Source: Lachnospiraceae bacterium (GTDB lineage: Bacteria; Bacillota; Clostridia; Lachnospirales; Lachnospiraceae). Taken from it: a stretch of 64,000 bases of DNA. The notes under the pieces are model-generated. The model was not told the origin of the DNA and made no database searches. It worked only from the letters and a program-made list of their open reading frames with translations. Location of the stretch: positions 54,099 to 118,098 of the forward strand of contig WRLH01000008.1 in assembly GCA_009777715.1 (NCBI GenBank). Reading direction: 5' to 3'. Positions 17,136-25,643 of the stretch are shown one piece after another; positions within the stretch are counted from its first letter, which is position 1; each line of letters starts with the position of its first letter. Position numbers and translations under genes: made by a program.

Positions 17136-17360
17136 ATGATGGATATGGATAAATTATTAGAAGAAAATAGCGATATGAGAGCAATAGAGTTTTATGATTT
17201 ATTGCCCGAAGGATACCTTTTTGGTTTCCCAATTGATGATACCGCTCTGGCGATGTATCCTATTACTGTCGGCGACATGAAAGAATATATGAACCCAACC
17301 GGAGAACACTGGAGCAGTATTTTAGAAGAAATATTACTAAAAAAAGGATTGATTAATTGA
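17136..17360 (+). CDS. Small acidic protein of unknown function (74 aa)
   Basis: Not recognised. ATG 17136 (or 17139) follows an AAGGGAG site at a good distance, and the ORF ends just before the convergent fucosyltransferase gene. It is acidic, has no cysteine and no signal sequence, and contains 'EGYLFGFPIDDTALAMYP'. The tight spacing to the JAB-like gene suggests a partner or regulator of that protein. It lacks the leader/core look of a typical modified-peptide precursor, so I do not call it one. Confidence 0.55.
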   Translation: MMDMDKLLEENSDMRAIEFYDLLPEGYLFGFPIDDTALAMYPITVGDMKEYMNPTGEHWSSILEEILLKKGLIN

Positions 17361-17383
17361 TCTTCGAAATCTGCTCGTAAAAA

Positions 17384-18292
17384 TCAGCAATCCTTGTAAA
17401 GCTCCTGCCCATCACTTTCCACCAACACCCACCCAGGCCATAAGGGGCCTAGGATTTCCGGCGGGGCTGCCCATGTATTCTTGTGCCGCGCCGGGCGAAT
17501 CATGATTTTACCCGGATTAGCGTTTAATCTTGCCCCCCAAAAACTAAAGGTCGAGTTGGCACAGATGATATGCTTGCACTGGCTCATAAGATACATATCA
17601 TATAAGCTTTGATCGCCTTTATTCCAGTCAACATAAGAATAATTGTCAGCCTGATAATTATCCTTTACATAATGGGTGTCATCAGAGAAAAAATAAAAGT
17701 GGGCCCCGACGGTTCGTTGACTGATGTGGTCAATGGCCGCCTTGTAATAACCCTCTGTGCAGATATTGCCGAAAAGCTTTTGGTTTTCCGGTTTCAGATA
17801 ATCACTGCGCCGGATATGGACAGCAACCGACTCACAATTTTTTATTTCATGCGCGGCCTGTTGATTCCTTTTGTCCTTGCTTGGCATAAAGCGTATTTTT
17901 TCGCGCAGGAGCGGGAGGATATCGGCATAGTATTTTTCACAGGCAAAATAACCGCTAAGATACATTGAAGTAAACTCTAAAATTTCCGGGTGGAACATCT
18001 CTGTTTCCTGAAAAAACCTTACTTTATCCGGGAAAAGCTTGCGCTTAAGGCGGCCGCAGATATTGTCTTGGCCTAAGAGCTTTTGCTTTTCCGCTTTTGT
18101 GCAAACTTCATATTCCAAGCCGTCAAAAAAATCAAGCTCAAGCTTGCGCGGGGTCAGGTTGGCATTTTTCGCTTGCTTGTCAAACCATGAAAGGTCAAGC
18201 TTAGCTTCAACGCCAAGGCTTAAGAATTTCTGGGATAAGGCATATTGCTGGAGCTGGTTTCCTAAACCCCCGGCGACTTCGATAATTATCAT
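17384..18292 (-). CDS. Alpha-1,2-fucosyltransferase family protein (GT11)
   Basis: A GT11 glycosyltransferase that transfers fucose from GDP-fucose to a sugar hydroxyl. Motifs: IIEVAGGLGNQLQQYALS at the N-terminus, AVHIRRSDYL (the HxRRxD donor site), 'FYFFSDD' and ANSTFSFWGARLN near the C-terminus. I start at ATG 18292, which gives the family's standard N-terminus; ATG 18304 and 18373 are in frame. AGGAG lies 13 nt from 18292. It is the last gene of the large minus-strand operon that starts at 33489, after a gap with two hairpins. No GDP-fucose synthesis genes are in the window. Confidence 0.9.
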   Translation of the reverse strand: MIIIEVAGGLGNQLQQYALSQKFLSLGVEAKLDLSWFDKQAKNANLTPRKLELDFFDGLEYEVCTKAEKQKLLGQDNICGRLKRKLFPDKVRFFQETEMFHPEILEFTSMYLSGYFACEKYYADILPLLREKIRFMPSKDKRNQQAAHEIKNCESVAVHIRRSDYLKPENQKLFGNICTEGYYKAAIDHISQRTVGAHFYFFSDDTHYVKDNYQADNYSYVDWNKGDQSLYDMYLMSQCKHIICANSTFSFWGARLNANPGKIMIRPARHKNTWAAPPEILGPLWPGWVLVESDGQELYKDC

Positions 18293-18312
18293 TATTATAT
18301 CCATGCTCCTTT

Positions 18313-18377
18313 CAAAGTCTGGAGACTTTGAGCGTAGCTCAAATCTCAGGTTGAAAGAATGAAATTCTTTCAACCTT
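18313..18377. repeat. Two hairpins between operon genes
   Basis: 18313-18330 is CAAAGTC-TGGA-GACTTTG. 18351-18377 is GGTTGAAAGAA-TGAAA-TTCTTTCAACC. The second contains, in its arm, the stop codon of the gene ending at 18370. A close relative lies at 24560-24580. Confidence 0.75.
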
Positions 18378-19455
18378 CCATTTCCTTTAGATTAATCGCA
18401 AATAATGAAAGTGCCGGGCCAAGTGACCAAGGAAATGCGTCATATTTCTGCGGATAAATGCCAAATCCGCCGCATTCAGCCAAGCAGTTAATGACATTCC
18501 CATCTGTGACTGCTTTTGCTAACGCATCGCGGCCTTTTAAAAGGCGGGAACGGTGGATTCCGATTAAGATATCATTTTCTAGCCCGCGGGCAATTGCATA
18601 CAAAATCATTGCCGTTGCCGAAGTATCAAACGGCCCTTCCCTTGCCGGGAGCTGCCACGGATAATAGCCGTCCTCCCGCTGGTATGCCTCAACTTTATCG
18701 ACCAGGCGGCGGAAATTTTGCTTTATTTCATCATAGTTAGGATTAGCTTTGTCCAGATAAACAAGGCTGTCCACCATTCCCATCATCAGCCAGCCTAAGG
18801 CCCTGCCCCAGCCGATAATCCCATGCTTTGTCTGGCTTTTAAAGTCAAAGCCATGGTAAGGCAAGCCCGTCCTGCCATCCATTCCATTCCGGCAGAAATT
18901 TTGAATCTGCTTAACCGCCAAGTTAATCGCTGCTTCATCACCGTATGTATATCCGTACTTACATAAAAATGGGCAAATCATCCCAATGCCATCGGCGTAA
19001 ATATGAAGATTGTGCTGGTTTTGGCGATAAGGTAGGCTTCCGTTTGAATCTACGGAATGCCGCTTGAGATATACTGCCAGCTCATCAAGCATTTCCTTAA
19101 ACCGCTCATCTTTTGTCGTTTGATGGAGGTCAATCAGGCAAAGGCCGGAAAGGGCGTTATCAAGATAAAGGAATTTCTGGCGGCTCTTAATATAACGCTG
19201 ATAGTACTTTATCAAAGCGTGTTTGATGACCAATGATATTTCCAGATTGAGATTGTTTTTGTAGTATGCCATTAAAGCGTTCGCTAATAAGGCTGTCGGC
19301 CAGTTAATCCTGTCCTTTGGCGGCAGTTTGCGTCCCGCCATTCTTTTGAGGAAACGAAGTAAATTATCCTTAAAGCGGTAGCGCGAATATTTATTTAGCT
19401 GAAAGATCGCTTCTTCAACCATTGTGATCGATTTTTCTTTTATTTCATTGTTCAT
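18370..19455 (-). CDS. GH88/GH105-type glycoside hydrolase
   Basis: A six-hairpin (alpha/alpha) barrel protein of 361 aa resembling unsaturated rhamnogalacturonyl hydrolases (GH105, YteR-like) and GH88. Visible: 'HIYADGIGMICPFL', whose Asp matches the catalytic acid of the family, 'GIIGWGRALGWLMMGMVDSL', 'YQREDGYYPWQLP', and 'DTSATAMILYAIARG'. There is no signal peptide, so it should act in the cytoplasm. Such genes appear in capsule loci where they may trim or proofread uronic-acid-containing products. It sits 16 bp after wzx. The stop lies within a hairpin repeat. Confidence 0.82.
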   Translation of the reverse strand: MNNEIKEKSITMVEEAIFQLNKYSRYRFKDNLLRFLKRMAGRKLPPKDRINWPTALLANALMAYYKNNLNLEISLVIKHALIKYYQRYIKSRQKFLYLDNALSGLCLIDLHQTTKDERFKEMLDELAVYLKRHSVDSNGSLPYRQNQHNLHIYADGIGMICPFLCKYGYTYGDEAAINLAVKQIQNFCRNGMDGRTGLPYHGFDFKSQTKHGIIGWGRALGWLMMGMVDSLVYLDKANPNYDEIKQNFRRLVDKVEAYQREDGYYPWQLPAREGPFDTSATAMILYAIARGLENDILIGIHRSRLLKGRDALAKAVTDGNVINCLAECGGFGIYPQKYDAFPWSLGPALSLFAINLKEMEG

Positions 19456-19471
19456 ATTGTTGCCCAGCCTT

Positions 19472-21004
19472 TTATTTGTTTCTTAATTTATCCTTAAATA
19501 ATGCCAGCAAATATTTCAGTTCTTCACTTTTCCAAAATAGCAGCATAAAAAGACCATTAAAGATTATTATAACCGCTATTGCCGAAATAATAAAGGATAA
19601 TATGCTAAGTTCTTTAAGCAGTAACCCGTTAAGCCAATAACAAATCAGGAAAATGCCCCCGGTCACCAAGATATATTTGACCCAATCAAGATAAAATTTT
19701 GTAGCTTTCATCTTGAAGCAAATGCGGTAAATAATCACCGGGCGGACGAAATTTGCCAGCAGGCCGGAAATTACTGTGCCGATAAAAACGCCGACCAGGC
19801 CCATGCTGTTTACCAAGCTAAGCGATATGGCCAGATTGACAATTCCTTGAATCAAGGGCAGATACCGGTCCGGCTCAAACACTCCGGCGGCGGTCTTAAA
19901 ATTAAATAAGACCACCCGGTCGCCCTTAAAATAAAAATCAGCAATAATCAGCGTAACTACGGCCGTGCTAAGGACCCTTTCTTGGCCAAGCCATAAATTA
20001 ACAAACGGCGTTAATAAAAGCAAGAACCCGATGGCAAAAAAACCATATACCCAGCTGGCAAAAAAGCGGTAAATGCGGAACATGAGGTATTGCTTTTTTT
20101 CTGGTTCGGTTGCAATCAAATTGCCAAAGCTGCTGATGACACTATTAAAGAGGATATCAACAAAACTTAGGACAAAATTGATCACGATATTGTAATTGCC
20201 GACAAAGCCCCATAGTTTTACGTTATTAAAGGCGGATATAATTATCCCGCTCGCCTGTAAGCGCATGACATCGCCGACTTTCATCAGCACCAACGCTTTT
20301 GTTTTCGTGATTAGGGTCTGGGTTTCTTCTTTGGTCAGTTTTTCACAATCCTTGTCTTTTAGGTAAGGGTACATTCTATTAAGATAATAATTCGCAAAAA
20401 TCTTTTGGGCTAGTTCAATGAAAGCGGCTGAAAGTAAGTAAACAAGGAAGTTTTTCGTGAACAGAATGACAATGATTTGGACAAAAATAGTAATAATCCG
20501 GGTAATCGTAATAATATTGGAATGGATATAATTACGCTGCTCGGCATTGACCAGGCTATATTTGTAGGCGATAAAATAGGTGCTGACGGTGTTAAATAAA
20601 AAGATGAAATAATAAACGGTCAAGTCCCTTATTGAAATGCTTGCGCCGCCGTCCGGCATTTTGACCAGATAAGATAAGAATGGAGCTACGCAAATGCCGA
20701 TCAAAAAAACGACACAGCCAATAGCAAGATAGGCTCTTTTGTATAGGCGCATATAGGCCTTTACTTTTTCGATCCGCCCGTGGGCAACCGGGGCATAAAG
20801 GCTATAGCTAAGGGCTGTTCCAATGCCAAGTTCAGCCATCGTAAGGACTGACAGGATATTTGTATACAAATCATTAACGCCGTTTAGGGTATCGCCAAGA
20901 TGGCGGATAAAGACCGTGCGGAGCAAAAGGCCAAATGGCCCTGTAATGATGATACCAAGATATCCAAACATGATGTTTTTGGATGCTTTACTTACTCTGC
21001 TCAT
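19472..21004 (-). CDS. wzx: Wzx-type oligosaccharide flippase
   Basis: A polysaccharide transport protein of the PST/MOP superfamily, about 510 aa with about 14 hydrophobic helices. It would move undecaprenyl-diphosphate-linked repeat units to the outer face. The N-terminus 'SRVSKASKNIMFGYLGIIITG' and 'RTVFIRHLGDTLNGVNDLY' are typical. ATG 21004 (or 21010) overlaps the end of the pyruvyl transferase gene. The window also has an ABC exporter of the PglK type (30763-32520), so two different flipping systems seem to serve this locus. The gene symbol is by family. Confidence 0.88.
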   Translation of the reverse strand: MSRVSKASKNIMFGYLGIIITGPFGLLLRTVFIRHLGDTLNGVNDLYTNILSVLTMAELGIGTALSYSLYAPVAHGRIEKVKAYMRLYKRAYLAIGCVVFLIGICVAPFLSYLVKMPDGGASISIRDLTVYYFIFLFNTVSTYFIAYKYSLVNAEQRNYIHSNIITITRIITIFVQIIVILFTKNFLVYLLSAAFIELAQKIFANYYLNRMYPYLKDKDCEKLTKEETQTLITKTKALVLMKVGDVMRLQASGIIISAFNNVKLWGFVGNYNIVINFVLSFVDILFNSVISSFGNLIATEPEKKQYLMFRIYRFFASWVYGFFAIGFLLLLTPFVNLWLGQERVLSTAVVTLIIADFYFKGDRVVLFNFKTAAGVFEPDRYLPLIQGIVNLAISLSLVNSMGLVGVFIGTVISGLLANFVRPVIIYRICFKMKATKFYLDWVKYILVTGGIFLICYWLNGLLLKELSILSFIISAIAVIIIFNGLFMLLFWKSEELKYLLALFKDKLRNK

Positions 21005-22202
21005 AATCATTTTCCGTTAGCAAATTTTGTGTCCGGGCATTTTCTATTATGCCCCCAATTTCCTTAGCCCTCTCGCGATATCCGGGGATTATTTCATGGA
21101 GTTTTGCCTTGACTTCGCTCTCGTGTTCCCAAAGCCATGAAAAAGCTTTAACAAGGTCATCAGCTTCCCCAAGCGTTTGGACTGGTATCACATAGTTTTC
21201 GTCCGTCCCGAATAAATCAACCGCAATGCCCCTTGCCTTTACCGAATAACCAACCACCACGGTCGGGACAAAGCTTGAATAAGCCGCTATTGTTGCATGG
21301 GTCCTCGCGCCGATAAAAAAGCGCAGGCTGGCAATATAGCCTTTAAGTTCGCTGCAATCAGCGTCGTGAATCATGATAATCCGCCCGGTATTTTGAAAGG
21401 CCTCATATAATTCCCGTAAGGGAAGACGGTCATCGTTCCTCTTCCAGACTACGTGCGGGATTAAGGCTATTTGCATATCAGTCTTTTCAATTATAAACTG
21501 GATTAAGGCCTTATAACTAGCCATCGTAATCCCGGCTTCCTGCTCATTATCCGTCGCTAAGGGGCTTAGGTTTAAGCCAATTGTATTGGCCGGGGCAAAA
21601 CCTTCTGGCAGGGCCATCTCTTTTTTCGCCAAGGAAAAAGCCGGGTCGGGGAGCAAAAATAAGCGCGGGTGGCCGATTTTACCCAGTGCTTCATAAGTGA
21701 TGGATTCACGGGCAATAATTGTATCGTAGCGGTGCATATCGGCGATGATGGCGGGATTTTTGAGTAGGTCCGGCTCAACTGAGCAGCCTAGCAATATCGT
21801 TTTTATGCCCGCCGAATTAAAGGTTTTATTCATCAAAACAAGGTCGTCAACCATATTATCATAGCAATAGTTGTCGCCGCCAATGGAAATAGCCAAGGCA
21901 GGTTTTTCCTTTTCAAAAGCCTTGTGGTAACGGTAGCGGATAAAGCTTTCGCGGTCGCCTGTTATTTTGCGGTAGAGGTAATATAGGATATGGACTGGGC
22001 GATAGCGCTTAAAATGGCGTTCCTGCCATATTTCTAAGCTGCCCTCATCGCAAAGTGCTTTTAAGGAGTAGCCAAGGTCTTCCTCGGCATTTACGCTAAG
22101 AACCGAAACCGGGCTAGAAAGCATCCTAACAATACTGTTGACAATCGCTTCACAGCCATGGTTACCGCTTCCGGCGTGCATATATAAGACTATTTCTTTC
22201 AT
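20988..22202 (-). CDS. Polysaccharide pyruvyl transferase family protein
   Basis: A member of the polysaccharide pyruvyl transferase family (CsaB-like, GT-B fold), which adds a ketal pyruvate from phosphoenolpyruvate to a sugar. Motifs: 'HAGSGNHGCEAIVNSIV' near the N-terminus, 'AISIGGDNYCYDN', 'IIARESITYEAL', 'LLPDPAF', 'IGARTHATIAAYS' and 'VVGYSVKARGIA'. I choose ATG 22202 (MKEIVLYMHAG) with GAGGCAGG upstream; a start at 22235 would run into the repeat block. Pyruvylation would give the polymer negative charge. In the operon it lies between a GT2 and wzx. Confidence 0.87.
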   Translation of the reverse strand: MKEIVLYMHAGSGNHGCEAIVNSIVRMLSSPVSVLSVNAEEDLGYSLKALCDEGSLEIWQERHFKRYRPVHILYYLYRKITGDRESFIRYRYHKAFEKEKPALAISIGGDNYCYDNMVDDLVLMNKTFNSAGIKTILLGCSVEPDLLKNPAIIADMHRYDTIIARESITYEALGKIGHPRLFLLPDPAFSLAKKEMALPEGFAPANTIGLNLSPLATDNEQEAGITMASYKALIQFIIEKTDMQIALIPHVVWKRNDDRLPLRELYEAFQNTGRIIMIHDADCSELKGYIASLRFFIGARTHATIAAYSSFVPTVVVGYSVKARGIAVDLFGTDENYVIPVQTLGEADDLVKAFSWLWEHESEVKAKLHEIIPGYRERAKEIGGIIENARTQNLLTENDYEQSK

Positions 22203-22216
22203 TTTACCTGCCTCTG

Positions 22217-22451
22217 TCATTGCGCCCTTTGTCATTGCGGCCTCTTGCCCCTGTCATTGCGGCCTCCGAGCCGCAATCTATTAAAACTGCTTCCGCGTAC
22301 CGAGAGCTGTCGATTCAACGTCCGACACGCTTTCGCTCCGAGAGAAATGTTTTGACATTACCTCAAGGGTCGGTCTTTTGAATCGCACTCTCGTCTCGCG
22401 ACTTTCGGTCATTGCGACACTTTGTCATTGCGGCCTCCGAGCCGCAATCCC
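22217..22451. repeat. CATTGCGG-family repeat clusters flanking 130 bp of unknown sequence
   Basis: Units at 22217-22277 (three, partly degenerate) and 22407-22451 (two). The strongest are CATTGCGGCCTCCGAGCCGCAATC copies at about 22255 and 22427. The distal one encodes the GIAARRPQ tail and stop of the GT2 gene ending at 22425. I see nothing else in 22278-22406. Confidence 0.8.
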
Positions 22452-23480
22452 CTTTTTCAGAATCCCATACAGCCCCATGTACCCCCTTGGCGAAACCCGA
22501 TAAGCCCTTACCTTAATGCGATATCCCCACGGAAGCAATTTAAATGCCTCCGGCATTTGCCTCGTTTCAGCAAGGCATTGACTGCATCGGTCAACCTCTG
22601 CTTGGTAGCGCAGTCTTTCTTTCTTCGGTAAAACCGCCATTTTCCCCACTATTAAGATGACTGCCGTTATAATCCTGGCCACTAAACGGGGTTCAAGCTC
22701 TGGCCTTAGCTTTATTATTTCTTTTAAGGCCAGCTGCCAGCAAGTGATCTGATCCATGTACTTGGACGTAAAAGGCCTAAGGGTCGCCCCGTCCGGGTTC
22801 TGGAAGTAAGCATATCCTTGCCAGTCAGTAACGGTTATCGTTCCTGCTTTGCTGACTGCCCCGACCAAAAAAAGCATATCTTCACCAATGGAAAGATTTT
22901 CATCGAACTTTAAATCCTTAATAATTTCTGACCGATAGAGCTTGCTCCAGCAGCGGGTATCATTTGTCAAAATCCCTTTGTCAAGATACTCATGGCTATC
23001 ATAAGTCCTTGCCCAGCTGGCGATATCATCAATTACAAAAGGGCGAGTGCTAAGTTCCCGGTATTCCTCTTCACTATGCCACATCGCAAAACCACAGCCA
23101 ACAATGTTACTTTTTGACTGGCTTGCGATTCGGTATAAGACTGAAAGGCAGCCCGGAAGCAAACGGTCGTCCGCGTCAAGAAAAGCAATGTAATTACCAG
23201 TTGCCAAGGAAATCCCACTATTGCGTGAAGCGGAAACACCCAAATCCTCCGTTGTCAAAATACTTACTGAACAGCCAGCCTTGTCATGGTATTCTCGTTT
23301 TAAGGCTTCGCAAATCGTTGCTGTTTTATCGGTTGAGCCATCATCAATAATAATAATCTCAAGGTCAAATAAGCGAGCTTCATTTCTTTCTAAAACGCTT
23401 TCAATGCAAGTACATACACAGGCGCGTATATATTTTTGCCCATTATGCACCGGGATAATAATGCTTATCTTTTCTTTCAT
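22425..23480 (-). CDS. GT2 glycosyltransferase
   Basis: A GT-A fold inverting glycosyltransferase (351 aa). Motifs: SIIIPVHNGQKYI, IIIDDGSTDKT, 'SRNSGISLATGNYIAFLDADD' (DxD) and 'DTRCWSKLYRSEII' (the usual 'W.KLY..' of capsule GT2 enzymes). The C-terminal 120 residues are helical and may contact the membrane. The last eight residues, GIAARRPQ, are identical to the end of the unrelated lipoprotein at 13730 and come from a dispersed repeat. It is followed by the pyruvyl transferase after 222 bp, the largest gap in this operon. Confidence 0.88.
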   Translation of the reverse strand: MKEKISIIIPVHNGQKYIRACVCTCIESVLERNEARLFDLEIIIIDDGSTDKTATICEALKREYHDKAGCSVSILTTEDLGVSASRNSGISLATGNYIAFLDADDRLLPGCLSVLYRIASQSKSNIVGCGFAMWHSEEEYRELSTRPFVIDDIASWARTYDSHEYLDKGILTNDTRCWSKLYRSEIIKDLKFDENLSIGEDMLFLVGAVSKAGTITVTDWQGYAYFQNPDGATLRPFTSKYMDQITCWQLALKEIIKLRPELEPRLVARIITAVILIVGKMAVLPKKERLRYQAEVDRCSQCLAETRQMPEAFKLLPWGYRIKVRAYRVSPRGYMGLYGILKKGIAARRPQ

Positions 23481-23486
23481 AAATTC

Positions 23487-24533
23487 TCAACCTATAAAGC
23501 GATAAAAAAGCTTTGAAACTAAACGCAAAAAAACAATCATCGGCACATTCGGGTATTTTAGGACCAAAAATAATAATTTATTTGCTTTACGCTGGGCCTT
23601 AACCGGGTACTTTCGGCATAAAGCTTTTGTTTGCTCTGCTTCACAGATGGCTTTAATCCGTTTTCGGAATAACTTAGCGTTAGGGTTTCCCCTTGCTTCA
23701 TATTTTAGTAACAGCATTAACGAGAATAAATTCTCACGCAAGCATTGGGCCTTGATTTCTTCGGCAGAGATGTTAAGCCCATGCAAGCTTGTTTTATCTG
23801 ACATAATCCGGTGGAAATGATTCCCTTTCCGGCTGATATCTTTATATAAATTGTCCCGGTAACCATGGACAAGCGAATCTTTGTTAAGATAATAATGATA
23901 AAAATACGCTTCCGCCATAATAACAATCCGCTGGCTGTCAAGCAAAGCCATCAACATCATCACGGCATCCTCGCCCATTAAAAGGCTATCATCGCAATCG
24001 TCCAAGTTATCAGTTATTAACTCGCGGGAAATAAGCTTCATGCACCGCGATAACGAAATCTGGCGATTTTCATTGCCGAGGATATTTTTAAATACTTCCC
24101 GCAGCCTGTCCCCCTCATACACTCCCGGTCTAAGACCCATCGGCTCTCGAAACGTCCCTGTTGCCCGCTCGACAATAATATTACAGCAGATTATTTCACG
24201 AAGCCGATTGCTAAGGTGGGCTGCCATCGCTTCAATCATTTCCGGCATGACCGCATCGTCACTATCAACAAAACAAAGATATTTGCCCCTGCTTTTCGTA
24301 ATTCCAGCCCGGCAAGCCGCCATTGGGCCTTTATTTTCCTGATGGATTACCAAAATGCGCTTGTCTTTTTGGGCATAATCATCACAGACTGCTCCGCTTT
24401 CGTCGCTTGAACCGTCATTAACAAGAATTATTTCGATCTGCGGATAAGTCTGGCTTAATAAGCTGGTGATACAGCGTTCTAAATAAGGCGCGGTATTAAA
24501 AACCGGAACTATAATGCTAATAAATTCTTTCAT
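23487..24533 (-). CDS. GT2 glycosyltransferase
   Basis: A GT-A family 2 enzyme of 348 aa: SIIVPVFNTAPYLERCITSL, ILVNDGSSDESG, 'SRGKYLCFVDSDDAV' (DxD), 'LSRCMKLISREL'. The C-terminus has a short hydrophobic stretch (KYPNVPMIVFLRLVSKL). It lies six bases upstream of the next GT2 gene. It is probably one of several enzymes extending the lipid-linked repeat unit at the inner face. Substrate unknown. Confidence 0.88.
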   Translation of the reverse strand: MKEFISIIVPVFNTAPYLERCITSLLSQTYPQIEIILVNDGSSDESGAVCDDYAQKDKRILVIHQENKGPMAACRAGITKSRGKYLCFVDSDDAVMPEMIEAMAAHLSNRLREIICCNIIVERATGTFREPMGLRPGVYEGDRLREVFKNILGNENRQISLSRCMKLISRELITDNLDDCDDSLLMGEDAVMMLMALLDSQRIVIMAEAYFYHYYLNKDSLVHGYRDNLYKDISRKGNHFHRIMSDKTSLHGLNISAEEIKAQCLRENLFSLMLLLKYEARGNPNAKLFRKRIKAICEAEQTKALCRKYPVKAQRKANKLLFLVLKYPNVPMIVFLRLVSKLFYRFIG

Positions 24534-24559
24534 TTTAAGTTCTTGCTCCTTCCAAAAAT

Positions 24560-24580
24560 CGAAAGAATGATTCTTTCAAT
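24560..24580. repeat. GAAAGAAT hairpin containing a stop codon
   Basis: ATTGAAAGAAT/CATTCTTTCGAT arms on the minus strand. The TGA of the GT4 gene (24578-24576) is in the 5' arm, the same arrangement as at 18370. Confidence 0.65.
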
Positions 24581-25643
24581 TCATAACCCCCTCATATATT
24601 TTATATAAGGCCTCAATATTGTCAGCCAGCTTATATCTTGATTCCGCTTGCTTCCTGGCCGCCTTGCCGTAGCTCTTGCGTAAGGCTTCATTTTCGAGCA
24701 GGCTGCTTAAGGCATGGAATAAAGCTTCTTCGTTCTTTGGCGCAATCATGCTGCCGTTAATGCCATCGGTGATTACTTCGGGAAGGCCGCCGACATTGGT
24801 CGTCACAATCGCCATCCCGGCGGCCATTGCTTCTAAGACTGCGTTTGGCTGGCCGTCAAAATGAGTTGGCAAGACAAAAAGACTGCACATAGCGCGGTAT
24901 TTTTCCTTGCCCGCTTCATCAAGCCAGCCCAAAAACTTAACCCGCCCGCCCAGTTCTTTCGCTTTTTCCTCAAGCTCCTTTGAAGCCCAGTTTCCGCCCA
25001 GAAACAAACGCGCAAGGGGGAATTTTTCGAAAATCCGCGGCATTATCCCAAGCAGTTCGCCAATCCCCTTATCCTCATTAAGACGGCTAAGGACGAGAAT
25101 ATTTTGGTTGGCAAAATCTTGTTTGCCCTCTGGGGGCAGGGCAATGGCATTTCTAAGAATTACGATCTTATTTAAAGGAAGCAAGGTCGCAAAAAAATCT
25201 ACCCACGGCTTTGCAACGACAATAAAAGCATCGGCTTTGTTAAGTGTGGCTTTGATTTTTGCTTGGGTTTTTAGATTAGAATCCTGATAAAACATCTGAA
25301 ACCTGCCGCAACGCATACTGATAATTACTTTCTTTTTAAAAAATGCCGCCGTTTCTAAGAAAATCCTTTTGCGCCAAAAGCTTGCGTCAGAGGAAGTATT
25401 GGCGTGCAGGATATCCATGCGGGGCAAGATAAGCAGAAAATGAAGATAGGCGCAGATTGCCCGGATTAGCTTCCTAAGCTTGCTTCCGTCAAGGGCCGTC
25501 CCGATGTAGGTAAGATTGACTTTTTCCGCCAGCCCGCCCTCATACAGCCTGCCCACCATTGCGGACGGGCCGCCCTTAAAGCTTCTGATGACACCGATCA
25601 TTGTGACATTATATTTTCCCTTGCAAGTGTCCTTCCCTTTCAT
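24576..25643 (-). CDS. GT4 glycosyltransferase
   Basis: A GT-B glycosyltransferase of 355 aa. The N-terminus is 'VTMIGVIRSFKGGPSAMVGRLY'; 'ISMRCGRFQMFY' and 'LVLSRLNEDKGIGELL' mark the domain junction. The donor motif is DGQPNAVLEAMAAG, with Asp in place of the usual first Glu of E-x7-E, a substitution also found in active relatives. It overlaps the upstream initiating-transferase gene by four bases. Position right after the initiating transferase makes it a candidate for adding the second sugar. Confidence 0.87.
   Translation of the reverse strand: MKGKDTCKGKYNVTMIGVIRSFKGGPSAMVGRLYEGGLAEKVNLTYIGTALDGSKLRKLIRAICAYLHFLLILPRMDILHANTSSDASFWRKRIFLETAAFFKKKVIISMRCGRFQMFYQDSNLKTQAKIKATLNKADAFIVVAKPWVDFFATLLPLNKIVILRNAIALPPEGKQDFANQNILVLSRLNEDKGIGELLGIMPRIFEKFPLARLFLGGNWASKELEEKAKELGGRVKFLGWLDEAGKEKYRAMCSLFVLPTHFDGQPNAVLEAMAAGMAIVTTNVGGLPEVITDGINGSMIAPKNEEALFHALSSLLENEALRKSYGKAARKQAESRYKLADNIEALYKIYEGVMN

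Noticed and set aside
17136..17360. RiPP precursor for the radical SAM enzyme
   Set aside because: No cysteine or repeated core, no leader-like cleavage motif, and it is separated from the enzyme by the JAB-like gene with its own promoter.
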